Shown: positions 44,446-52,232 of the stretch, piece by piece
How positions within the stretch are numbered: position 1 is the first letter of the stretch
Layout of the letters: each line of letters starts with the position of its first letter
Source: Enterococcus haemoperoxidus ATCC BAA-382
GTDB taxonomy: Bacteria > Bacillota > Bacilli > Lactobacillales > Enterococcaceae
DNA length: 64,000 nt
Reading direction: 5' to 3'
NCBI RefSeq assembly: GCF_000407165.1
Contig: NZ_KE136479.1
Coordinates: forward strand, 321,464 to 385,463
Notes under the pieces: model-generated
The model's database searches: none
The model's input: the letters and a program-made list of their open reading frames with translations, nothing else
What the model was told of the DNA's origin: nothing
Position numbers and translations under genes: made by a program

Positions 44446-44990
44446 GCCATCTATTAAAAATTAGCGAATTAAGCCAGCTTTTCGGCGGCTGCACTATTTT
44501 ATCTTTCGCTAAGATGTATATAGATTGAGTTAGTTATTTCTATGCTTGCATGTCGCAGTCGTTTTTATGTTTCTTTCATCGAAACATTAGCTTCATATAA
44601 CATTTAGGCATAGGTGTGTCTTTACCTATGAGTGCCGATGTTAGGCAATCCAACAAAAGCGGTAAAGCTAGTGGAACGTTGATATAAAGATTGTCTATTT
44701 AAATAATTACTTTCATAGTCTGAAAAATAATATTTTTATTCTTGATTTTATTCTGAAAGAAAAACTCTTTTGTCTTAGTTTTCATTTCTTCATCAAAGAC
44801 TAAATCATTGCCTTGTTTGGGAAAAGTCTACGTCGTTCCATGTTAAGGCTAAAGTTTCACCGCCACGTATACCAGTAAACGCTAATACTCTATACATTGT
44901 CAGATCCCATTCAGCAAAATGTTCGTAGATTAAGTTTTCATTTTTTACTTTCGTAGCTTTGTTGTTCAAGAAGCGCTATTCAAAACAATA
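44446..44990 (-). pseudogene. Tyrosine integrase remnant 2 (C-terminal part)
   Basis: Minus-strand sequence parallels the remnant at 41.89-42.45 kb over its whole length, from the FAKWLNSLIF-like end next to the att copy to the EWDLTMYRVLAFTGIRGGE region. It has a different set of frame breaks. As with remnant 1, the N-terminal half is missing. It lies 70 bp from the second att copy, giving the same att-int order twice. Confidence 0.8.
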
Positions 44991-45176
44991 CAAAGTTACT
45001 TTATGAAACGCTGATTTAATAGGTTTTACTGGAAAAGAGTAAAAGTAAGGTTATCTTTCAGTAGGAGCTTTGCATGTAAAACGTTGCAAAATAAGGAAAT
45101 AACTCTAATAAATAGATACAAAGATTTCAATTTGAGTGTATCTAGTTTGTAAAGATGAATAGTTGGTGTATATTTT

Positions 45177-45311
45177 TTGGCAAACTATATACCCATTGGT
45201 TTGGGAGGTAAAATAGATATTAAAAATAATATACGATCTTTAGCAGAAAATGGCTGTTTGATTTATAGAGGAAACGTTGGTAAATTAAAAATGATTGATG
45301 CAGAACTGTAA
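45177..45311 (+). pseudogene. Fragment of a phage structural protein (C-terminus)
   Basis: A frame of 44 codons ending LIYRGNVGKLKMIDAEL, with no start or ribosome site. Its position ahead of small phage-type genes and endolysins suggests the C-terminal end of a tail or baseplate protein, but the match is too short to name. The flanking stretches 44.99-45.17 and 45.31-45.48 kb hold nothing else clear, apart from a small hairpin AACGGT/ACCGTT near 45.43 kb. Confidence 0.35.
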
Positions 45312-45497
45312 TGCTCCAGAATGACCAGATTTGTTCGGGTAGTGTTCAGCAGAAGGTTATCAGCACTCACAGGTAAAGACCTAGTTTACAGCCTGTGGGT
45401 GTTTTACATAAAGGCAAAAACGGTTTGACCGTTTATTACTCAATCGCTATGTTGTGATTGAGATGGTTATAGTATATAGACAATAGAGGTGAGTATA

Positions 45498-45710
45498 TTG
45501 GAAATCACAGAAGATGAATATATCGGCTTAACAAGTACGGAAGGCATCCATCAAGATGATGTCGCAATGCTTATTGATAATAACGATACATTAGAAGAGC
45601 TTGTGTCAGATTTAAAAGAATATTTTAAATCTGATGCAAAATATTACGAAGATCGCAAGGTGTTTAAAACAGCAGTGGATCAGGCGATGGCTGCAGAAGC
45701 AATTAATTAA
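45498..45710 (+). CDS. Small acidic protein upstream of the endolysin genes
   Basis: 70 aa from the TTG at 45498 (MEITEDEYIGL), 7 bp after AGAGGTGAG; a GTG at 45489 would overlap that site. Acidic, helical, no membrane segment. Family not recognised. In phages such small genes commonly lie between the last tail gene and the holin/endolysin. A downstream overlapping frame (45634-45792) encodes a hydrophobic end (LINIWVLCAYIVIAYAVAF) that could be a holin-like peptide but lacks a ribosome site. Confidence 0.55.
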   Translation: MEITEDEYIGLTSTEGIHQDDVAMLIDNNDTLEELVSDLKEYFKSDAKYYEDRKVFKTAVDQAMAAEAIN

Positions 45711-45777
45711 TATCTGGGTACTTTGCGCCTACATAGTCATCGCTTATGCGGTGGCTTTTTATCTGTTTGGGAGATTG

Positions 45778-45842
45778 TTAAAAGATTTTTGATAGTTTGA
45801 ACATGAAAATACATATTATACTAACGTTGTAAGATCTTACAA
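45778..45842 (+). promoter_or_regulatory. Promoter and palindrome of endolysin gene 1
   Basis: TTAAAAGA (45778), 8 nt, AGTTTGA (45794), 16 nt, TATACTA (45817-45823): the same layout as the tail operon. It is followed at once by a perfect 16-base palindrome TTGTAAGATCTTACAA (45827-45842), at or just after the expected transcription start, also present at endolysin 2. This suits either a repressor site or a 5' hairpin in the mRNA. Confidence 0.65.
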
Positions 45843-45866
45843 AAACAAACGTTAGGAGGAAAAAAT

Positions 45867-46535
45867 TTGGCAAATATCGAATCAGTAATAAATTGGTTTA
45901 GGACAAGGGAAGGCAAAGTAACATATGACATGGCTTACCCTAATCGGTTAGGCCCAAACAGTTATGACTGTAGTTCAGCAGTGTATTACGCACTGATTGA
46001 AGCAGGGTTTCTTCCGAAAGGAACAGGAATAGGTAGCACAGAATCGTTGTATACATTAGAAGGGACATTGCTACAACGTATCTCACGTTCAGAGGTACGA
46101 AGAGGCGATATATTTATCTCAGGTGGCAAAGGAACAAGTGCAGGAGCTAATGGACATACAGGGGTATTTGTAAGTAATAGTCGAATTATTCATTGTAACT
46201 ATGGATCAAACGGGATTTCAGAAACGTCAACAGAAGGCGGTTGGATGGGTGGTCCACCAAATGATTTTTACAGACTTAAAGGATCAACACCAGAACAAAC
46301 AAAAAAAGGAGAGATAACTATGCAATGTTTATATACGAAACCATTAAGTGGAGGTTCATCAGGAATTTTTTATTTCAATGGCGTTGACACAGTACACATC
46401 CAACATATGGATACAGTGAAATTGTTAAAACAAATTTATAAAGCTAATAATGGTAAAGATATTCCAGAATATACTTGGAATTCAAAAGAGCCATGGTACA
46501 CTAGATTAGAACAAGTTGCACCAAACCGTAAATAA
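45867..46535 (+). CDS. Phage endolysin 1: amidase_5-type catalytic domain plus wall-binding domain
   Basis: 222 aa. Residues 1 to about 145 are an NlpC/P60-like amidase_5 domain (YPNRLGPNSYDCSSAVYYAL with C35; GANGHTGVF with H97). The C-terminal 71 residues (from MQCLYTKPLSGG) are almost identical to the end of the next gene. TTG start after GTTAGGAGG. An internal AAAAGGAGAGATAACT-ATG at 46320 should also produce the free binding domain. This resembles enterococcal phage lysins such as Lys170 and LysIME-EF1, where one full chain assembles with extra binding-domain chains. No signal peptide. Confidence 0.92.
   Translation: MANIESVINWFRTREGKVTYDMAYPNRLGPNSYDCSSAVYYALIEAGFLPKGTGIGSTESLYTLEGTLLQRISRSEVRRGDIFISGGKGTSAGANGHTGVFVSNSRIIHCNYGSNGISETSTEGGWMGGPPNDFYRLKGSTPEQTKKGEITMQCLYTKPLSGGSSGIFYFNGVDTVHIQHMDTVKLLKQIYKANNGKDIPEYTWNSKEPWYTRLEQVAPNRK
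46320..46535 (+). CDS. Internal in-frame product: free wall-binding domain of endolysin 1
   Basis: 71 aa starting MQCLYTKPLSGG, with its own strong ribosome site AAAGGAGAG 7-8 bases upstream inside the endolysin gene. The sequence around the site is conserved between the two endolysin genes, although it lies in a linker, which supports its use. Confidence 0.75.
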   Translation: MQCLYTKPLSGGSSGIFYFNGVDTVHIQHMDTVKLLKQIYKANNGKDIPEYTWNSKEPWYTRLEQVAPNRK

Positions 46536-46553
46536 AAATTTTCATGAACAAAT

Positions 46554-46593
46554 GGAGAGATAGCTCGCCTACTATCTCCTGTTTATATTTTTC
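46554..46593 (+). terminator. Terminator after endolysin 1
   Basis: GGAGAGATAG and CTATCTCC stem followed by a T-rich run. Confidence 0.75.
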
Positions 46594-46637
46594 TAAGAAC
46601 TTATTAACATTAAATTTCGAAGAAATTAAGGAGAATA

Positions 46638-46702
46638 TTGACAGATAATCGAAAGTTTTAGTTCAATAGTTTTTAATATACTAATGTTGTAAGATCTTAC
46701 AA
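46638..46702 (+). promoter_or_regulatory. Promoter and palindrome of endolysin gene 2
   Basis: TTGACAGA (46638-46645), 8 nt, AGTTTTA (46654), 16 nt, TATACTA (46677-46683), then the same perfect palindrome TTGTAAGATCTTACAA (46687-46702). The first two blocks have the same spacing as at 25.4 kb. Confidence 0.65.
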
Positions 46703-46725
46703 ATAAAATGAACAAGGAGGTATTT

Positions 46726-47451
46726 ATGGCTACTCAAGAACAAACAGCTAAACAAATCTGGGACTATTTTCTAGGGCAAGGATGGACAAAAGAAGCTATA
46801 GCAGGTCTTTTAGGAAATATACAATCTGAAAGTAGTGTTATTGCAGATCGATGGCAAGGGGATATTATTGGAAATATGAACGGTGGATATGGATTAGTTC
46901 AATGGACACCAGCAACTAAGTATATTGACTGGGCAACTCAAAATGGGTTAGTTTATCAAGATGTGATAAGTCAGTGTCGACGTATTCAGTGGGAGGTTGA
47001 ACGGAATATTCAATGGTTCCCTAACCCTGAACGTCTTGACTTAGTGAATATTTCATTTAGAGAATTTACACAACTTAAAAATGTAAAACTTGCTGCGGAA
47101 TATTTTATAGCATTTTATGAACACCCGGAATATCCTAATCAACCAGCAAGAGCTAGACAAGCTGAAAATTGGTATAATTTATTAAAAAACACTAGTGGAG
47201 TAACACCAGAACAAACAAAAAAAGGAGAGATAAGTATGCAATGTTTATATACGAAACCATTAAGTGGAGGTTCAGCCGGGATTTTTTATTTCAACGGCAT
47301 TGATACAGTGCACATCCAACATATGGATACAGTGAAATTGTTAAAACAAATTTATAAAGCTAATAATGGTAAAGACATTCCAGAATATACTTGGAATTCA
47401 AAAGAGCCATGGTACGCTAGATTAGAACAAGTCGCACCAAATCGTAAATAA
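46726..47451 (+). CDS. Phage endolysin 2: lysozyme-like catalytic domain plus wall-binding domain
   Basis: 241 aa from the ATG at 46726 after AAGGAGG; the in-frame ATG at 46708 precedes that site. Residues 1 to about 150 are a phage lysozyme-like domain (IAGLLGNIQSESS with a likely catalytic Glu; GGYGLVQWTPATKY), the same type as in Tal at 32.3 kb. The C-terminal 71 residues match endolysin 1 with only a few changes, again behind an internal ribosome site and ATG (47236). Own promoter and terminator. Confidence 0.9.
   Translation: MATQEQTAKQIWDYFLGQGWTKEAIAGLLGNIQSESSVIADRWQGDIIGNMNGGYGLVQWTPATKYIDWATQNGLVYQDVISQCRRIQWEVERNIQWFPNPERLDLVNISFREFTQLKNVKLAAEYFIAFYEHPEYPNQPARARQAENWYNLLKNTSGVTPEQTKKGEISMQCLYTKPLSGGSAGIFYFNGIDTVHIQHMDTVKLLKQIYKANNGKDIPEYTWNSKEPWYARLEQVAPNRK
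47236..47451 (+). CDS. Internal in-frame product: free wall-binding domain of endolysin 2
   Basis: 71 aa starting MQCLYTKPLSGG after AAAGGAGAG. Parallels the internal product of endolysin 1. Because the two domains are nearly identical, chains from both genes could mix in one complex. Confidence 0.72.
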   Translation: MQCLYTKPLSGGSAGIFYFNGIDTVHIQHMDTVKLLKQIYKANNGKDIPEYTWNSKEPWYARLEQVAPNRK

Positions 47452-47531
47452 GATTAAAAGTTTATAGTAGGAGAATAATTAAAGAAATAACTGCTTATTC
47501 TTCTTAATTGAAATAAAATAAATAATGCGGT

Positions 47532-47587
47532 CCCCTATAAGAGTACAGTTTAGTTACAATATTGTACCCTTATAGGGGTTGTTTTTC
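47532..47587 (+). terminator. Terminator after endolysin 2
   Basis: CCCCTATAAG-GTAC and GTAC-CTTATAGGGG form a long stem followed by TTGTTTTT. The rest of the gap to 47.88 kb shows nothing clear. Confidence 0.88.
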
Positions 47588-47882
47588 ATGAACTTGAAGA
47601 AACAAAAAAATCAAATAATGGAAATGTCTTAATGCTTTCTAAATAAAGCGAGTAGGGAATAAGGTAGAATTGAAAAAAACAAAGAATTTATATGTTGGTA
47701 TTATTTTAGATGATTCAATTAATTTTGCGAAGAATTAATACTTACTTTGCTAGACAATATTTTAAGGTTTGAGTATCTGTATTATTAGTTTTTTTATTTA
47801 AGATTAAAAAAATTTAACTTACGAGAATTTTTTTTATATGATAGCATAAACTCTGCTTCAAAAAATTAAAGGAGAGTGTTTT

Positions 47883-48350
47883 ATGCCACAAAACAAAAAA
47901 GAAGGAATATTTTTTACAACAATTGTCTGTTTTTCTATGGTGATTTCAATGAGTGCCTATAATCTCTTACTACACGGACAATTTTCATTAAGTAATTTAT
48001 TCGGTGGACTAGTGCCAGGATTTATCGTAGCGTTTATATTTGATGTCTTAGTAGTTTCATCGCCAGCTAAAAAAATTGCCTTTTCTTTGCCTGTCAATAA
48101 AGAGAAGAAAATTCAGCTGATCATTGCAGTTTCTAGCTGTATGGTTTTAGGAATGGTCTTTTTTATGTCAATGTATGGTGTTTTTATGCAGTTTGGTTTT
48201 ACAGAAAATTTCTTGCGTTATTATGTTGATGCATTCGCTAAAAACCTTATTATGGCTTTGCCGCTACAGTTATTGCTAGTAGGTCCACTCTGTAGAATGA
48301 TCTTAAGTATGAGTCGGCAAAGTAACTGGTTAAAAGAAACGAATGATTAA
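47883..48350 (+). CDS. DUF2798 family membrane protein
   Basis: 155 aa with four hydrophobic segments arranged as two repeats; MVISMSAYNLLLHG in the first and FFMSMYGVFMQFG in the second are the paired motifs of this family. Function unknown. Preceded by AAAGGAGAG. Confidence 0.78.
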   Translation: MPQNKKEGIFFTTIVCFSMVISMSAYNLLLHGQFSLSNLFGGLVPGFIVAFIFDVLVVSSPAKKIAFSLPVNKEKKIQLIIAVSSCMVLGMVFFMSMYGVFMQFGFTENFLRYYVDAFAKNLIMALPLQLLLVGPLCRMILSMSRQSNWLKETND

Positions 48351-48393
48351 AAAAGCAAAACGAAATACTTACACAAAAGCATTTGTATAAACG

Positions 48394-48446
48394 TAGAGCG
48401 TAAGGCAAAAATGTATTTTGAGTTTTTGTCTTACGCTCTATTTTCT
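48394..48446 (+). terminator. Terminator after the DUF2798 gene
   Basis: TAGAGCGTAAG and CTTACGCTCTA with inner A/T pairing, followed by TTTTC. Confidence 0.85.
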
Positions 48447-48548
48447 ATTATATAAGAGAAATCCCGTTCCAAAGGGGTCTAGCTTTCCAAAATTGATATA
48501 AAATTGTTATAATTAATAGAATATTGATTAACAGGGAGGCCTTCAATA

Positions 48549-48953
48549 ATGGAAATACATGAGCGAATTGTCAGGTTATTAAATTCAAGTACAGTATTTT
48601 TGATTTCAACAATTGATAAACGTGATTTCCCAACGGTTATTACTGTTTCAGAACCGTTATGGAGAGAAGGCTTGTTGAAGCTACAGTTTTATTTGGATGC
48701 TAATGGAGAAACCGTTAAAAATATTCGATGTAATCCCAATGGTTCTGTTTGTTGTTATGAGGAGATTGAACATGAAAGTCTGCTTTTAAAAGGGAAGTTT
48801 ACAGTTGAACAAATTGAATCACTTGACGTAATCGAACCCAAACTATCAACTTACCAAAAAGAATTGAATCACTCAGAACCTGTTTTGGTGAACTTTGAGA
48901 CTTGGACTGCTAGGATTCATATGGATAAAAAAACAAAAGACATTATTGTCTAG
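48549..48953 (+). CDS. Pyridoxamine 5'-phosphate oxidase-like flavin-binding family protein
   Basis: 134 aa split-barrel protein: VFLISTIDKRDFPTVITVSEP and LQFYLDANGETVKNIRCNPNGSVCC are typical of small general-stress/PNPOx-like FMN-binding proteins. Probably a redox or stress protein rather than a true oxidase in vitamin B6 synthesis. Starts after AGGGAGG. Confidence 0.7.
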   Translation: MEIHERIVRLLNSSTVFLISTIDKRDFPTVITVSEPLWREGLLKLQFYLDANGETVKNIRCNPNGSVCCYEEIEHESLLLKGKFTVEQIESLDVIEPKLSTYQKELNHSEPVLVNFETWTARIHMDKKTKDIIV

Positions 48954-49146
48954 TAATTCTGTTGTATATCTAAATAATTACTAGAAAAGGGAGGTTTTGA
49001 TATGACTCATAGAGTTATGTCACAGCCTCTCTTTTATTTTTTCTTAATCATTCTTCATCATTTATTCAAAAAAACTTATGTTTGAGTTAAGTTATTTTGA
49101 GTATAGTTAGTTATCATCAAATTTCAAAAAGAAAGGGGGAATGGTG

Positions 49147-49293
49147 ATGTACGCTGTAAAAGTATTACATGGGTATATTGGTAAAGACGGACAACGTACA
49201 AGAGATAAACGGTGTGTTCGAATCTTTCAAACTAAAAATTATGCAAAAAAATTTGCCGATAAGATTGGCGGTCGAGTTAAAGAACTTGGCTAA
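49147..49293 (+). CDS. Small basic protein of unknown function
   Basis: 48 aa, beginning MYAVKVLHGYIGKDGQR and ending KIGGRVKELG, with a strong AAAGGGGGA 8 bases ahead of the ATG and a strong terminator after its stop. It is followed by a gene on the other strand. Good ribosome site, terminator and sensible composition support a real gene, though no family is recognised. Confidence 0.65.
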   Translation: MYAVKVLHGYIGKDGQRTRDKRCVRIFQTKNYAKKFADKIGGRVKELG

Positions 49294-49312
49294 ATTAATA
49301 AACTAACAGGAA

Positions 49313-49352
49313 ACGAGTACCCCGAAATGTAATTATTTCGGGGTACTCGTTT
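49313..49352. terminator. Bidirectional terminator between the 48-aa gene and the phosphoesterase
   Basis: ACGAGTACCCCGAAAT and ATTTCGGGGTACTCGT, a perfect 16 bp stem with a 6-base loop. Confidence 0.9.
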
Positions 49353-49363
49353 GTAGTGGCGCT

Positions 49364-50173
49364 TTAAATGTAAATATCAAAAACAGCGATTTCCGGAGGC
49401 ACTCTAAAACGTGCTGGAATTTTTGTTGTGCCTAATCCTGTGTTGACGTATAACGTTGTATCATTTGCTAAGTTGTAAAAACCTTCAAAATATTTTTCCG
49501 CCATCACATTTTTGATCGTTAGGAAAGGTAGTTTAACTTGTCCTCCATGACTGTGGCCAGATAATATCAGCTGAACATTTTGATCAAGCGCTGAATCTGC
49601 TTTATCCGGTTCGTGACTTAGTAATATAGTGTACTCACTTTGTCGATCGGCAAGGGCATCATTGACAGAAGAGTTTCCCAGTAATGAATCATCCAATCCA
49701 GCGATATAAAGCGATTTTCCATTAGGTAATGAAACGTTAGTGCCGGAATTTTCCAATAGTTGAAAATCAGCTGCTCCGAGGATTTCTGGATAAACATGGG
49801 CCGCAGCTCCACCATAATCATGGTTTCCCCAAACAGCATATTTGCCTAGAGGAGCACTTAAACGACTTAAAGCTTTCGTCACTTCCTCGGCAGGACCGTA
49901 TAAGGCGTAGTTATCAAATAAATCCCCAGTAAATAAAATGATGTCGGGTTTTTCGTTATTGACTTTTGTAACAATTTTTTCTAATTGCGCTGCTGGATAT
50001 TTTTCTTGAATATGTATATCCGAAATTTGGATGACCTTGACAGGTTTTTGACCATCGTTGTTTCCAACTGTATAGTTACGGGTAACAATTCTTTTTGGTT
50101 CTATAAAAAAAGCGTAGAGAATTATACCAATAATGGCTAATAAAAATAAGTAAAAAAAGTATCTTTTTTTCAT
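49364..50173 (-). CDS. Membrane-anchored metallophosphoesterase (YkuE-like)
   Basis: 269 aa. N-terminal hydrophobic anchor (YFFYLFLLAIIGIILYAFFI), then a calcineurin-like domain with ISDIHI, LFTGDLFDN, GNHDYGG, LSHEPD and LSGHSHGGQ metal-binding motifs. Acts outside the membrane on an unknown phosphoester; related proteins include lipid-linked or UDP-sugar hydrolases. Start at the ATG 50173; the GTG at 50185 forms part of the likely ribosome site. Confidence 0.9.
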   Translation of the reverse strand: MKKRYFFYLFLLAIIGIILYAFFIEPKRIVTRNYTVGNNDGQKPVKVIQISDIHIQEKYPAAQLEKIVTKVNNEKPDIILFTGDLFDNYALYGPAEEVTKALSRLSAPLGKYAVWGNHDYGGAAAHVYPEILGAADFQLLENSGTNVSLPNGKSLYIAGLDDSLLGNSSVNDALADRQSEYTILLSHEPDKADSALDQNVQLILSGHSHGGQVKLPFLTIKNVMAEKYFEGFYNLANDTTLYVNTGLGTTKIPARFRVPPEIAVFDIYI

Positions 50174-50347
50174 TCGAGACCTCACTTTCGACTTTCACTA
50201 TAACGGAAAGAGATTAAAAAAGGGTAAAATATCGCGTATAGCGTAGAAACTTTAGAATAATTTAGAGGTTGTAGTTCTTCGGTGTTTTTCAAAATCATTA
50301 TTTGCTATAATAGAGAAGAAATTATTTTTGAAAGAAGGATGAAAAAA

Positions 50348-51412
50348 ATGATGGTAAGAATAAATAAATTAAGAGATTTAATGAGAAAAAATGATCTCTC
50401 AGGTTTTTTGATCACGAGTCCGTATAATTTACGTTATCTAACAAATTTTACTGGAACAACAGGACTTGCAGTGATTACTTTAGATAAAGCTTTTTTTGTC
50501 ACAGATTTTCGTTATACAGAACAAGCTGCAGAGCAAGCGCAAGGTTTTGAAATCATTCAAAATGCTGGTCCGATCTATGATGAAGTTGTAGCAATCGCTG
50601 AAAAGGAACAGTTGGCTAATCTAGCGTTTGAAGAAACTTTTGTCAGTTTTGCGGAATATAGTTTATTGGAAGAAATTACACCTTGTGATCTAATTCCGGT
50701 AGCAGGTCTAATCGAAGAATTACGTGAAATTAAAGACGAAGAAGAAATAGCGATCATTGAAAAAGCCTGCAGCATTGCTGATCTTGGGTTCAAACATATT
50801 TTAACAGTGATCAAACCTGGTATGACCGAAATCGAAATTGCCAATCAATTAGATTTTTACATGCGTTCTTTGGGCGCGACTAGCGTGTCTTTTGAAACAA
50901 TCGTTGCAAGTGGTCTTCGTTCGGCAATGCCGCATGGTGTTGCTAGTGAAAAAATCATCGAAAAAGGTGATTTGATTACACTAGATTTTGGTTGTTACTA
51001 TCAAGGGTACGTTTCAGATATGACTCGAACCTTCGCGATTGGCGAGCCGAATAGTAAATTAAAAGACATTTATCAAATCGTTTTAGAAGCGCAGTTAAAA
51101 GTATTAGATGAAGCAAAACCTGGTTTAACTGGAATTCAATTAGATGCGATTGCTCGTGATCATATTGCTTCCTATGGATATGGCGAGGCCTTTGGACATA
51201 GCACAGGTCATGGTATTGGCTTAGAAATCCATGAAGGACCAAATGTTTCCTTTAGAGCAGATAAACAATTTGTTGCTGGGAATGTGATCACAGATGAGCC
51301 TGGAATTTATTTACCTGGTCTTGGTGGCGTTAGGATCGAAGATGATTTGTTGATTACTAAAGATGGTAACCGTGTTTTGACACACTCACCTAAGGAATTG
51401 ATAATTTTATAA
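50348..51412 (+). CDS. pepP: Xaa-Pro peptidase, M24 family
   Basis: 354 aa: N-terminal creatinase-like domain (LITSPYNLRYLTNFTGTTG) and C-terminal pita-bread domain with the five metal ligands in LDFGCYYQGYVSDMTRTF, GHSTGHGIGLEIHEGP, TDEPGIYLPG and GVRIEDDLL. Cleaves Xaa-Pro bonds of peptides. Start at 50348 after AAGAAGGA; ATG at 50351 is equally possible. In many Firmicutes efp follows; here the gene is followed by about 390 bp of repeats, then asp23. Confidence 0.92.
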   Translation: MMVRINKLRDLMRKNDLSGFLITSPYNLRYLTNFTGTTGLAVITLDKAFFVTDFRYTEQAAEQAQGFEIIQNAGPIYDEVVAIAEKEQLANLAFEETFVSFAEYSLLEEITPCDLIPVAGLIEELREIKDEEEIAIIEKACSIADLGFKHILTVIKPGMTEIEIANQLDFYMRSLGATSVSFETIVASGLRSAMPHGVASEKIIEKGDLITLDFGCYYQGYVSDMTRTFAIGEPNSKLKDIYQIVLEAQLKVLDEAKPGLTGIQLDAIARDHIASYGYGEAFGHSTGHGIGLEIHEGPNVSFRADKQFVAGNVITDEPGIYLPGLGGVRIEDDLLITKDGNRVLTHSPKELIIL

Positions 51413-51479
51413 AAATATTTGTAACATTGGTAAGAAAAGAAGTAGTAGATATTCTAAATGGAAACTATTTTCTTTGATT

Positions 51480-51750
51480 AAACTGTTTTCGACTTGATTT
51501 CTCATAGTTTTTTTGGTAGCGAAACGAGCTGATTAATGATAAACTATGAGGGAATGGAAACTTAGATAGGTAATTGAATTATGACGAAAAATGGAATTCT
51601 CTGATTTTCCTATTTTCCTGTTGAGACAATACGAGCCTGCTACGCTTTTGCTTTGAAACATGCCAAGGAATACGACGAAGTTATGAGTTGATATTGATTG
51701 GTACAAGGAGACTGAAAGGACATTGCTTCCATTCGTTACCTAATGTAAAA
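51480..51750. repeat. Intergenic palindromes between pepP and asp23, possible repeat copy 5
   Basis: Contains CTCATAGTTT/AAACTATGAG with a 30-base loop and the GAATTCTCTGATTTTCCTATTTTCCTG-type block with GAGACAATACGAGCCTG, distantly like the right half of the other intergenic repeats. Likeness is weaker than for copies 1-4. No coding frame is seen in 51413-51806. Confidence 0.4.
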
Positions 51751-51806
51751 AAGTACAAAGTTCAGCGAAGTGGAACGTTGTTACCTATATTATAAGGAGG
51801 ATTAAA

Positions 51807-52232
51807 ATGACTGAAGAAAAAAATCTAGTGATCAATACAAAAGATTCTTTAGGTGAAATTGTTATCGCACCAGAAGTAATAGAAGTCATTATTGGTATTG
51901 CAGCTTCTAAAGTAGAAGGTGTTTACGGCATGCGTGGAACATTTGCTAATAATGTAACAGAATTTCTTGGCCGTGCTGCTCACGATAAAGGCGTTTATTT
52001 AAGAGCTGAAGAAGAAGGTCTTAAGGTCGACATTTACTGTTACTTAAATTATGGTATCTCAGTACCTAAAGTAGCCTTAGAAATGCAAGATCGTGTAAAA
52101 CAGCAAGTGTTGTTCATGACAGACATCGATTTAGTGGAAGTTAATATTCACGTAGTAGCAGTAGTTCCTGAAAAACTGCCTGAACCAAATTTTGATGAAT
52201 TATTCCCGGAAGATGAGGAAGAAAATGAGTAA
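51807..52232 (+). CDS. Asp23/Gls24 family envelope stress protein
   Basis: 141 aa with GEIVIAPEVIEVIIGIAASKVEGVYGM, shown here as GEIVIAPEVIEVIIG and KVEGVYGM, plus VNIHVVAVVPE. Family members sit at the membrane and respond to cell-wall stress. Overlaps nusB, the usual Firmicute arrangement (asp23-like then nusB). Confidence 0.92.
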   Translation: MTEEKNLVINTKDSLGEIVIAPEVIEVIIGIAASKVEGVYGMRGTFANNVTEFLGRAAHDKGVYLRAEEEGLKVDIYCYLNYGISVPKVALEMQDRVKQQVLFMTDIDLVEVNIHVVAVVPEKLPEPNFDELFPEDEEENE

